The notes beneath the pieces are model-generated. The model searched no databases. It saw only the letters and a program-made list of their open reading frames with translations, and had not been told where the DNA came from. Both the position numbers and the translations under genes were made by a program. A stretch of DNA of 64,000 nt, taken from positions 11,639,001 to 11,703,000 of the forward strand of contig OZ023192.1 of NCBI GenBank assembly GCA_963995505.1. Reading direction: 5' to 3'. The stretch is from Hypericum androsaemum. Taxonomy: Eukaryota > Streptophyta > Magnoliopsida > Malpighiales > Hypericaceae. Below, piece after piece: positions 46,419 through 57,387 of this stretch (the stretch's first letter is position 1; each line of letters opens with the position of its first letter).

Positions 46419-47613
46419 GGGCAAATTACGCTCAAATCCCTGTGATTTGGTCTCCCTTTCTCTCAGGTCTCTGCATTTCTAAAATCTATGCTGACATCCC
46501 CCATATTTAATTTTAGAAACTCTAGGGTCTCTCGCTGACATCATGAGTTCTTTTTCATTTTTTATCATGGAAATGACAAAAATGACCTTTAAAAAATAAA
46601 AAGAGAGATCGAGAAAGAGCTGCTCGATTCAACTCCATTCAGTGTTTGCTCGATTTAACTAATTAATTAGTTTCGATTAGTTAATTTCCACGAGATGTCA
46701 ATGGTGTTGAACCTGCTTCGGTCATCGGTTTCGTTTTGAAGGGTCACCGCCTGGGATTTGATCGGAGACGAAACCATAACATCGTAATCGTACTAAAAGC
46801 TCTCCTCGGGCTCGTCCTTGTTGACAAAGTGAGCCATCCTCAGCAGCTTGTAGACCTCGCTGACCAAGTCAAACTCGAACCTGTAGAAGACGTAGTCGGT
46901 CTTCAACGACTTGTTTGAGGGCTCGATCTCAGCGATGGGGAGAGGACGACAGTGGTAGGTGGCAGCGTTATAGAGCGTGACATAGCGCTTGAAGCTGCGG
47001 AGGGCGAGGAGGCCACTGCAGGACCCCACGGCCTTGATTCTGCTACCGCCACCGACGTAAAGGGGATGAGGGAGGTCAGAGGCGGAGAGGCAGGGGGTCG
47101 ATATCGACGATGTAGAGGTTCCACTTCTTGAGGAGGACGCTGAGGTTAGAGGCGGTGGCGAGGGAATGGTCGAGGTGGAGGTTGACAAAGTCAGGGTCGT
47201 CGATGAGGGAGTAAAGGGGCTTGGATAAGGAGCGGAAGCGGAGGAGGGACTTGGGTGGGAGCTGTCGGAATATGTCAGTGATGATATCGGACGGGATCCC
47301 CTTCGACATAGCTAATGATCTGGGAAGAAGACTAAAGAGGAAGTGGTAGACGATGAGATTTAGTGTAATCTAGATTTTCAATCGATTAAGAGTGCTTATA
47401 ATGTTCTTGGTTGTTCTTGATGTTTCAAAGTTGAAGCATTTAAGGGTATTTTGGTCATTTTTATGACCAAAAATAAAAAAAAGACTCATGACATGAGCGA
47501 GGGACCCGAGAGTTTCTAAAATCAAATACGGGGGATGTCAGCATGGATTTTAGAAATGCGGAGACCCGAGAGGGAGGGAGACCAAACTACAGGGATCTGA
47601 GTATAATTTGCCC
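46419..47613. mobile_element. Pack-MULE-like element with F-box gene fragment
   Basis: Long terminal inverted repeats of about 170 bp: 46419-46592 and 47613-47445 (reverse complement). Both begin GGGCAAATTA and share AATCCCTGT, TTTGGTCTCCCT, GCATTTCTAAAATC and ATGCTGACATCCCCC. AAAAAA flanks both ends; the A-rich target makes the true duplication length unclear. Between the ends lies no transposase but a degraded F-box gene. Long TIRs plus a captured gene fit a Pack-MULE. Neighbouring minisatellite units read through cleanly when the element is left out. Confidence 0.82.
46690..47309 (-). pseudogene. F-box protein gene fragment (CPR1/CPR30-like type)
   Basis: The ATG at 47309 opens an F-box (IPSDIITDIFRQLPPKSLLRFRSLSK) at the very N-terminus, where F-box proteins bind SKP1 in SCF ubiquitin ligases. 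It is followed by the start of an F-box-associated domain: LYVGGGSRIKAVGSCSGLL and FDLVSEVYKLLRM. A frameshift lies near 47085-47100, a TAG at 46793-46795, and homology fades near 46690 before the left terminal repeat. A full gene would have about 350-400 residues; only about half is present. It is a captured fragment rather than a working gene. Confidence 0.8.
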
Positions 47614-47760
47614 AAAAAAGGACTTTGGAGGACATGATGATTTGATGCTCCTTAGTACCAGATATAAAAAAAATAATTCCGGAGGGCATGGTAGATTTCA
47701 TGCTCCAATGTACCTAATGAAAAAAAGGACTTTGGAAGACATAGTGGATACTATGCTCTT
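47614..47760. repeat. Minisatellite, right part
   Basis: Resumes with AAAAAAGGACTTTGGAGG and repeats the CTCCTTAGTACCAGATATAAA and CCTAATGAAAAAA motifs seen at 46300-46418. The array therefore predates the Pack-MULE-like insertion. Confidence 0.75.
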
Positions 47761-48059
47761 TAGCGCCAAAGTTGCCAACCAATTTATTTATGAAAATGAT
47801 AGTTACATGTCTCGTGGAATATTTGATCTATCACATGTATCAATATTACAAGACATAGTGGGGATTGATAAGCCTTGGCGATCTCAATACATTGGAAAAA
47901 AAAATTAACTCGGGTTTGAGTACTTAAAATTTAAGAAGGCTATTACCCAAAGTGAGTAATCTTGGAGTTAGTCACTGGATAACGGGTTGGGTGAATCATG
48001 GAAAATTAAGAAAAGATTTTGGACTCTTTTAACTTTCTTTTTGTGCTAGAAAGATACAT

Positions 48060-49064
48060 GAAAGTTAGTTGAATAATTGGTTGAAGAACTATCGGCCAAT
48101 TACAAGTTTGATATTGATATGTAGCAGGTGCAGATTCTTGGAATGAAAGAAAGAAACATATATATCATATTTGATAATAAAGTCAAAGTTTATAACTTTG
48201 GAAAATGCATGGAAAAAGGGAGAATGACTAAGGGATCTACTGTTAGATGTTGAGTTGTGGCCACAACTGATACTAGTCATCTCTTTGTGCTGTGATAGCC
48301 AAGCAACTATGTCTAACATTTAATCTGATGTACAACGAAAAAAATAGGCATATCGGTTTGAGGCATGAGTACGTCAGGTACTTGATATTGTTGGGTATAT
48401 TCACGAAAGTATTTATATGGAACAATAATAATTTGGAAGATCTGTTCACTAAATGACTCTCGAGAGACTAAATGAAAGTGCACGATTTTTGGGAATGGAT
48501 CTAAAGATATTTCGACAAGTCACCAATAGTGGTAACCCAACCTTTATTCTAGCACTACCCCTAGTCTAAAGGTTTAAAGAAAAATAACAAGCTATTGTTA
48601 TGGCAGAAAATAAGTACGGACCAAAGTACTTATTTAGGTGTTGGAGGTTGAAGTATTACAAATATTCTTAATGGGTCAACTTGTCGGACAAAGAAACAAG
48701 TGTATTGTCTTTAAACACCAAGAAATAAAAGGACAACTCCACCTATATGAACATCGGGAGTGGTGCCGCTTCTAACAAAGTTCGGAAGTAGAACTTTGCA
48801 AATGTTCATGAAACTAGGAAGAGCACAAGGCCTTTAATGGTGTTGAAATTCTCTGCGAACTAAGCAAAATGTTCGTTGCTTATGTTTGAAATTATTTCCA
48901 GTTTGGACACAAGGAATCGAGGTTCAAGCAACTAGCCACCATCAATTTTGTTCAAACTTTGAAATGCTTTCACTAATAAAAGGTTCAAGTCGAAAGACAC
49001 CTTTTAGATGCATAAGACTACGTGATTGGTGGATCAGATTTTTAACCAGGTGGGAGATTGGTGG
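48060..49064 (+). pseudogene. Copia RNase H and 3' remnant of the old element
   Basis: Plus-strand translations keep typical copia C-terminal words with stops and shifts between them: CDSQAT near 48291, HIGLRHEYVR near 48349 and NNLEDLFTK near 48430. The purine-rich tract before the 3' LTR follows at about 49047-49063. No intact frame remains. Confidence 0.6.
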
Positions 49065-49689
49065 TGTCATTTGATAAATCAATAGACGTCATATGGTTAA
49101 CAATTAAGTGAAAAGGTATGGAAACAAAGAAGAAATGGATAATGTCATTCCAATATTGAATTGGTAGCATTTCATTAAAGATTGATGATTGTTGGACATG
49201 GCCATCGAAATTTACTTCATTTATAGCCTTTGAGACTTGTTGAACATGTCCATCGAATTCCTATAAATAGAAGTCTCACATTGCCATTCTAATTTATTCC
49301 ATCTATATGCAATAATTCATTTTCTTCTTATTTCCTACACTTCCACCATAAGACATTGTTGTTCTAGTTCTAGAAATGCTATTATATTGCTTGCCACTTA
49401 GAATATCTAGAATTCTTGAGCAATCCTAGAGGTTACTTGCCGGAACCCGTTGGCAACATATAGTGGGGGCAAATAACACTTTAAGGACAGTGATTATTCA
49501 TCACGTCTCAAGAACACAAGTTCGAAGACTTTCATCGAAGTTGTTCAAGCATTGTCGAGCCAGTTATTTGAACGATCATTGGTGACTCAACAACCAAATT
49601 TGGAGTACCAGGTTTGCTCGATTTTTGTCCGTCTCTCGTTGGATTTATCAACACCAGGAATCAGGTTTTATCCACACTTTACTGCAACA
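49065..49689 (+). repeat. 3' LTR of the old copia
   Basis: Direct copy of 38346-38971 with the same TG...CA ends and an unchanged TATA-like CTATAAATAGAAG. Confidence 0.75.
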
Positions 49690-50406
49690 AGGTTGCAGCC
49701 AATCCGAGCCAGAGAGATTCAATGTCTAAAATACCATCTATCTTGTAGTATATGTAATATAGATAGTAAAATATTTTTTGATCATTTTCAGGAGATGCTT
49801 AGCATTTAACACTAATATCGGTGTAGATGGTTTGTGCATATTTGGTATAACCTTTTTGACAAGTTATAAAACTTTACTAAGCAAATTTGAACGGATTTAA
49901 CTTGGTTAAACTTGCACTTATCTATATTACACAGCAAAATATTTAAGATCGGGCTGGTGAAGAGAGTTGCAGTAGCACAGGAATTTGCAAAATTTGCACA
50001 AAAGTTCTGACATCAAAGAGTTACTTATGACCTAATAAAAGAACATACAGACACTTCGGATTGAGAGTATCAGAATATATTTCAGCCTCTCGTATTGATT
50101 GAGAGTATCGGAATATATTTCAGCCTCTCGTATTGAGAGTCGAACACTTCGGATACTATGTCGGATACTATTTATAGTACAGACTACAACCAAACAAAGA
50201 AGCGAAAAATGACAGCTTCCAGACGAACAAACAGTGTACTTAAGCAGATCCAAGAACAGCATACATTTAGACAGAGGAATTGTCAAGAAGCAATCAAATC
50301 CTCCAATCCAAGAAAAAAAGGGCGAACTGCCTTCGGCCGGGATTAGGGCCTCGTTCTCTGCCATTAGTAATTTGACCATACACCAGAGACCCGAAGACAA
50401 TTTGTC
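49690..50406. other. 3' flank of the CIPK20-like gene with short tandem duplication
   Basis: No gene is supported. At 50061-50136 a 38-bp unit (TTGAGAGTATC...CTCTCGTAT) is tandemly duplicated with one difference. The stretch 50150-50406 is probably the 3' UTR of the kinase gene. Confidence 0.55.
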
Positions 50407-51842
50407 CTACGCTTGCTGCTGGTGCTGTTGCTGCTGGTTTCCATCCCAAGCCCAAACAATGTCATTTAGAGAAGGCCTCAGTCCTCTGTCACAGAATTGC
50501 TTGTACTCCAACGTATCCCCTGCCGATTTCTTCAGCTCCACGACGTAAAACGAAGGCGTGATCTCGAAGATCTCCGCGTCGATCCCCAGCTGCCCTTTCC
50601 GGCCCTGCCTGCTCCGGATCAGCTTCATGGTCCCGTCCTTCTTGTCGAAAATGAAGCTCTCCATCATTGCAATCTGTTCGAACTTGGACATGATCGTGGA
50701 CGGCGACTTGGTGCTCGTGAACCACGACGCGAGCCGCTGGTTCCTGTCCTTCTCGAACAGGCCAGACAGGTCGAACCCTTTGGAGAACGAGATGATGTCG
50801 AATGCGTTGAGGGATGTCGGCCTCACGGGGCTTCCATGGAACGACGAGGTAGTACTTTCGCTGCTAGGCGAGCCCGGTTCGAAGGCCGCGTGCACGTCCT
50901 GAAGCAATGTGGACCTGTCCCGACCCTGAGGCGAAGGCGGGACCTCGATCTTGTTGTACCCTTTTCGGAACCAGGGATTGTTCATAATCCTGGCGATGGA
51001 TATCCTGGCCCCTGGATTCGGATCCAGGATCCGGGACAGGAGCTTCTTCGCCTCGGGAGGGAACCAATTCGGACACCTGAACTCTCCCTTTGTGATCTTC
51101 TTGTACAGCTCTATCAAGTTCGAGTCTTGGAAAGGCAGGAACCCCGCGAGGAGCACGAAGAGGATCACACCGCAGGACCATATATCCGCCTTGGCCCCGT
51201 CGTACCCTCTCTTGTTGATCACCTCTGGTGCAACATAGGCCGGGGTCCCGCACGTAGTATGAAGAAGCCCGTCCTGCCTCCGCGACTCCTTCAACGCGCT
51301 GAGCCCGAAATCGGATATCTTCAGGTCCCCGTTCTCGTCGAGGAGGAGGTTTTCGGGCTTCAAATCCCTGTGGTACACGCCCCGGCTGTGGCAGAACTCC
51401 ACCGCCCCGATCAGCTGCTGAAAGTACCTACACACATTGCGCGGATTTGAGATTGTAGTTCGAACTCCGAAAGGAAACGACTGAATTTCGAATAAACTAG
51501 GTACCTGCGGGCGGATTCCTCCCTGAGCCTCCCTCTGGAGACCTTGTTGAAGAGTTCCCCGCCTCGAACGTACTCAATCGCGAAGTATATCTTCTTCTTG
51601 CTCGCCATTACCTCGTAGAGCTGGACGACATTCGGGTGCCTAACGAGTCGCATCACGGATATCTCCCTCTTGATCTGGTTGACCAGCCCGCTCTTCAACA
51701 CCTTTTCTTTGTCGATGATCTTGATCGCCACGCTGTGGCCCGTCTGCAGGCTCCTGGCGTGGTACACCTTCGCGAATGTTCCTTGTCCGAGCAGCCTCCC
51801 GAGCTCGTACCTGTTCATCAGCAAAGAGCCGTTCTTCTCCAT
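50407..51842 (-). CDS. CBL-interacting protein kinase, CIPK20-like, one 77-bp intron
   Basis: Exons 51842-51505 and 51427-50407 give 452 residues plus stop. The intron (51504-51428) has GT/AG ends and splits Arg113 before YFQQL; reading through it meets a stop. The ATG at 51842 starts the family-typical [18 protein letters not shown]. The kinase domain spans about 11-266: Lys41, HRDLKPEN with Asp134, DFG 152-154, APE 179-181. NAF is at 320-322 ([10 protein letters not shown]), for CBL binding, and a PPI-like segment follows near 365-400. The end, [18 protein letters not shown] plus a Gln-rich tail, matches the CIPK20 group. It transmits Ca2+ signals with CBL sensors. Members of this clade are usually intronless, so the intron is unusual. 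The gene otherwise looks intact. Confidence 0.9.
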
Positions 51843-52689
51843 GTCGGGGATTCGGATCACGAGCTTCCTTGAGGATTCACAATGGATGGAAGATTAATGG
51901 ACATTCCCATCCATTGTTTAGGACCCTTTTCGGGGGAATTGAAAGGGTCAAATGGGATTCCGGAACATTTGCTTATAAGTGGAGGAGACACCGGTTTCGT
52001 TTCAGAAGTTTAAGGGAATCAGAAGGCCGAAATTAGACGGACATGTTCTTGAAATGGATATGTCTAAGAATGGGACAAGTTGGTTTTGTTATTTTTGTAC
52101 AATGGTATGGTTTGGACTGTGTTTTTTGGATGGCATCTGTGGTTCGGATTCGAGTCGATTAATTCGGGTTCGAATTGGTAGAACTTTTATAATCAAACCA
52201 TACGTAATTGCTCAGCGAATGAAATAAAATGATGGGGAGAAGGAAACATGAGAACAAATGAAGGTTAGATGTCCCATTTTAAAGGGGCATAATAAGTCAA
52301 CTATTTAAGTCGTGGAATCAACTTAATGGACAGGTCAACCAATGGGAGTGTAGATAAGCACAATCCAATTAAGCGGAGACATGTGTTTCTTCTGATGTTA
52401 CCTACAAAAAGTCGTTAGCTGAGCTAGCCTCGAGTAGGCTAACTATTGGGATTAAATTAATTTATCCGCAATGAAGTCACAAGCAAGAACTTTTCGGTTA
52501 TTCCCTATCAAATTAATTTGCTTGGATGGTGGAAGGAACTGAGCTAACCTCGGAAAATCAGGATTTGTGCATACACGACTTCACCAAACAATCTCAATTC
52601 AAAATAGGATGCCCATCAAAGTTCAAGTGACGAGGAGAAGGCACTCGCATCGTGAGACCTCGCCAGAAGACTGTGATTTGGGTAGGAGA
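51843..52689. other. Upstream region of the CIPK20-like gene
   Basis: Probable promoter and leader of the minus-strand kinase gene, followed by unassigned AT-rich sequence. No distinct core promoter motif stands out and no other gene is visible. Confidence 0.5.
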
Positions 52690-53010
52690 TTTTTTTTTTA
52701 GGTAAATAAACTTTATTAAAACGAAAGAAGAAAAAGAGATAATGAGGAGAAAAGAGAAAAATTAAAACAGACCCATGAAAAGACCCCTACACTATCTAAC
52801 CTTAAGCGAATCCCAAAATAAATCAAGTTCTTGGTTGCCGATATCCTTCAAAGTTCTAGACCAAAGTAACCATTTCTTTGTCCGGTGATAGATATAATGC
52901 TTGAGAAGTACACGATCGCTTTATTTTTTCTCAAAGATTACTTTGTTCCGATACAACCAAATGCCCCAAACGATGTAACAAGCACTCTAATGACACTTCG
53001 CGAGGCGGCA
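52690..53010 (-). pseudogene. LINE 3' end with part of ORF2
   Basis: On the minus strand the sequence ends in a poly(A) tail (T run 52690-52699) preceded by an AATAAAGTTTATT-type motif. Before that lies the C-terminus of a plant LINE reverse transcriptase ORF2: YIVWGIWLYRNKVIFEKK, one TAA, then KKWLLWSRTLKDIGNQELDL. Only about 80 codons remain, the usual 5' truncation of LINE copies. No target duplication could be identified. Confidence 0.75.
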
Positions 53011-56000
53011 ATCGGAAACGAAATATCCAAACAATTAAGAGATGATCGTGACACTCATAACTGGCAGTTAGATGTATAAGCACCATCTGTTTAATTAGGT
53101 CAATTATACAATTAGAACTATTTTGAATTCACTTGAAAATATAAAAAAATAACTTTCTATGATTAAAAAACAATCATTTTGAATTACAATTGTTAAACCA
53201 AAATGTAGTTTTGAGTATAATGAGGATTTAAAGAATATTTCAAATGAGCTCAGGCGTCCATATGTTACTCATTTTAATTATATTGAAGATATATAAAAAA
53301 GTTAGGTTACACAAGATTTTTGCATCAAATTGGAAAATTGACGTCCGGTATATTTATTTTGAGTAATCAAGCTGTTTCCTCGGGGTATTCAAAGGGTATA
53401 CATTGGATTGTACAGGTCATGAGTTGTCTACTTTATTTCTCTTTGAAAAACTGAATCCCTGAGCAAAGAATTCATAGTCCAAAGCTATTTATTATCTGAA
53501 ATATATGAAATCAGCTAATATAAATACGAGTCGGGCATATTTGTTCAGCCGTGTCTCGTCGAACATATCAGTTGAAAATCTTGTGGTCGTTTTCTTCGCC
53601 ACCAAGATGATTCTAGTTGCATTAGTCTTTGACCCTTTAGCCTTTGAATTTCTATTATATTGTTCATGACATCAACTATAACCGAATCACTTATTTCTAC
53701 TAGCTTCTTATTACAAATAATTGTTACATTTGGTCCTAGCCTAGCTCCCCTAACGGAATAAAATTTTGAAGTGTCGTGTTTTCTAAATATGGAATTTCAT
53801 TGTCACACCAGAGGGAGAATCAGATTCCCACCGGTGGATCTCGACATTCCGAGGAGGCGACCACGTACGCAAGGAAGAAGAAAAATAAATAAATAAATAG
53901 CTGCTTACATACATTCAATTTTATAATTTTTGGTAGTGCTTTCTTAGTGTATCATTGGTCTTGAATTTTAGTATAATATATTCAACTTTATAATGTTGGA
54001 CCACTAAATTATATCAGCTGCATGCCCGCGTGGGATAGGCCACGAGGATGCCTTGTCACCAAGAGAGAATTTAGTTTTGGAGTGGTCCTTGGACAAATAT
54101 AATTTGAGATTATAATTTATAAAAAGACAATTTTATGGTAAATTTTGCAAAGTTCAAAATTTTCAATAATCTAAATCTTGAGAATGCAGGTTTTTTTTAT
54201 AAATAGAGTTAATTTTTTTTATAAGTAACGTATCATTGTCTCAAATGAACTCGGTAAGGGAAATTACACTAAAGTATCACACCAAAATTATCAAATAATA
54301 CATATCAATTGAATGTAAGATTAATGCATATCAATTGAGTGTAAGTTTATGTGCAAGCACGGAATTGTAGTCGCATATCTTACTAAATATTTTGTCACGG
54401 TAAAATTTATTAGAAAAAAATCACCGTGGAAGAAAAGACTACGGAGATTACTATTATACATGATGATGTCACACTCCCGACCCTTCGTGAACAATTTTTG
54501 TAGTGCAATCAACCAAAAATTATAGACAAATTTAAATATTTGTTGTAAGAGTTTTGTCACTTTTTAAAAATTTTACCAAATTCTGATTTAGATTCATCGG
54601 CACAATAGAATTTGAATACTAGAGAGTTTAAACTTAAAATCTAGATATTATTAATTTAGTACCAACGTATCACCATAAAATTATTCAATTTTTCTCGAGA
54701 AATTGAGTCACTAATGATCACAAAATGATTAGGACATTTTGATGTTGAATGACGAAGAAATAGTCTGGATAACCGTGGTTTATTCATAAAATTTATGTAT
54801 ATTCTGATTTCAAATTTGCTATATAAATAGTGGATAACCGTTAGTGAAGAACTAATGATATAAGCGAAGGACAAAATAGTAATATTAAGCCAAAAATTGA
54901 GGATGAAAAAAATAATTTATAAATAAAAAGATGATTTGACCATACATTATGGATCCCGGGCAATATTTTTAAAACAAAGGCCACTAGGAAATTCTCAATT
55001 TTTTGGTTCACCCAGTTGTGCTGTCGGTCAAACTCTGATTTTTTTATATCAATAAATATTAAAGAAGGTGAAATAACATATAAATGACGAAATGTCAAAT
55101 ACGTTCAAACATTTATTAATTTTGTTATACAATTTATCTAAACATAATCTTCAAATATTAATTTAATAAGTCTAGAAGTACATTAATTTAACAAGTCGAG
55201 TGGTGCAAGGCAGTGGTATGACTTCGATTGTGAGCAAATTAGGTTAAGAATAGACCGGGTAGAAACTAGAAGTAGATTAGATCGATTTGTAACTTTTATT
55301 AGCTTTAATATTTTTTAATTTTTTGGTCATTTTACATTTTGTTATTTTTTGTCGTCCATTTTTCTGTTTTGGGCGAATTAAGTTATTTAGAAGTGTTTGA
55401 CCGAATAATTTAACCAAATTTCGAGCAGTCGAAAAACTCTATAATTTATTATAAAAATGACCCAGGATTGATCTGGGCAGTGGTCGGATACTCGGACTCA
55501 TCGGATTGTCAGTGAGACAGCGACTTCTTTTTTTTGGTGGAATCTTGACCGCGAATTTTAAAACATCATTCCCGTGGCCTTTGGGGCAAGACATGTGTGG
55601 GCCTAATAAAGACCATCAAGCAAATCATAGGCCAATCCATTCCGTTAGGTCTTATAAGCGGGCTTGGGCCCCCCTCTTTAGGATGGAAAAAGTCAAATTC
55701 AAAGCCCTTTGATATAGTAGAAGAATTATTAAAGGAATATGTCATCTATAATAGTGATCAAATATTATAAGAATTTATTCAAATTTTTGTATAGACGTAT
55801 TTGCAACTGGCTCCAAATATTTATCACTTTTTTTCATGAATCGATACACACCAAAGTTAAAATTTTTACACCATGATACACTCATGTCAGAATTTGAACC
55901 ATAAATTTTTCTATATTTGTATAGACCTTGTGTTAGGCTAAATATCATTTGGGTACTGACTAAAGTATCTTCTTTGGGCCGAAACTATTCGAAGAAGAAT

Positions 56001-56950
56001 TGCGCATAAACAATCTTCATCTAATCTGCTCAACTTCCATCATATATGCAGATTTACATGTAAAGCCTTTACAAGAAAGAGGATGCTTGAGGTGAAGGAT
56101 AAACACCCTTATTAGAAAAGAAAAACACTCTCAGAAGAAATAGATCTACCAAACATAGAATAATTATTTTTTGATAAGTACTCCTCAAAAATCGCCAATA
56201 AGTTACAGCGAACAGTTCACAAAATAAATATATATTTTTTGGATGCATATAAGTAGACTATTTTATAGTTCTTCTTCCTTCTTTTACAAAATGTTCCATA
56301 TATATTGCATAAAAGTTTGGCAAACCATTAATATACATATAATATTGAAATTTCACTTATGTTTTAAATTCTACACGTATTTTAAATATTTCATACAAAA
56401 TATACACTTATAATTAAATAAATTTAGATGTTACCTCAATATATACATTTTTTTCAAAATTACTTGTGTATGTACATAATGCAGGTATTATATGCGTATT
56501 TTTTACATTAGCTGAAATACCCAAGTGCGCTTTCTTTTCTGGCAAATATCATGAAAAAAATTCAATGTTAAGCAAACTTGACTTGAAATAATTTTATGAT
56601 GAGTGAACCTCTAAAAAATTTTTTATAGTACATGTGACCGATAACAAAACACGTTAAAAAATATTTGTATTGATCAAGACAGTCGATCAGAACAACAACA
56701 TTACATTAGCTATAAAAATATTATTCCTTAGACAATTATCTTGAAATTTTATTCACCGAAATCGATGGGAGAAAGACCATCTAGTCACGTTTTATTGGAC
56801 TAAGAAACAAGACATACATATTGTAGAAGCAGTACGTACTTATATCTAGTATACTTTTCCGTACACACATACATAGTGTAATATATATTAATTTCACACC
56901 ATATTACATATTTATGTATAGCCGCACCCAGGATGGTTCAAAGCTGGCAG
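53011..56950. other. AT-rich intergenic region without supported gene
   Basis: Nearly 4 kb of very AT-rich DNA. Short open frames have no recognisable features on either strand. The part at 55240-55500 has words resembling the repeats at 1390 and 15690 (GACCG, CGAATAATTTAACC) but too weakly to call. A T-rich simple stretch lies at 56380-56520. Confidence 0.5.
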
Positions 56951-57387
56951 CTAATTGTTTGACGTTCCGAGCCTTCTTCCATGGAGGCAGTCCTTTCTCA
57001 CACCCAGCCCGTGTATAGACAGATGCAGCTTCTTCCCGGTGGCGAGAAAATCCACCGCCTGAACCGGCGTCCAGATTCCGACCACCTCCTTCACCGTGCT
57101 CAGCCTCAACTTGTCAGCTTCCACCAACAGCTCAGCCATGGCTTCCTCGTGATGATCAAGAGCCATATATCCACAGAATCATCAACCCGACCGAGCTTCA
57201 TCATATAAAGAGGCGCATCAGCTATGTCCTCTTGCAAGGTGGCCAGCTTCTTCCCCAGCTTCTCCTCCTCCTTGAAGGTCCTCCTCTGGAGCTCGTCCAC
57301 CTGGTGCACCTGCCTCCATGTCAGGTCCCCTAGGTTTTTCTTCGTCGACGACTGGTCGCCCCGGAGGAACTCTTTGAGGTGTTTAGC

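Larger units (their letters stand above)
38346..49689 (+). mobile_element. Old Ty1/copia element bracketed by 625-bp LTRs
   Basis: Two direct repeats, 38346-38971 (626 bp) and 49065-49689 (625 bp), both run from TGTCATTTGATAA to TTTACTxCAACA and so have TG...CA ends. A purine-rich AGGTGGGAGATTGGTGG tract stands just before the right copy, as in many copia elements. Weak copia RNase H remains lie at about 48290-48460. By eye the LTRs differ at roughly 8 percent of positions in the first 200 bp, so this is much older than the two other copia elements. Later insertions fill its interior. A target duplication is not evident. Confidence 0.75.

Noticed and set aside
46140..47760. Regular repeats at 46-47.8 kb as a CRISPR array
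   Set aside because: The whole unit repeats and drifts, with no unique spacers; it is a minisatellite.
50497..51450. Open plus-strand frame of 317 codons opposite the CIPK20-like gene
   Set aside because: Shadow of the kinase exon: no family features, composition explained by the coding strand.
53011..56950. Short open frames in the AT-rich spacer
   Set aside because: Length and composition are as expected by chance; no homology words.
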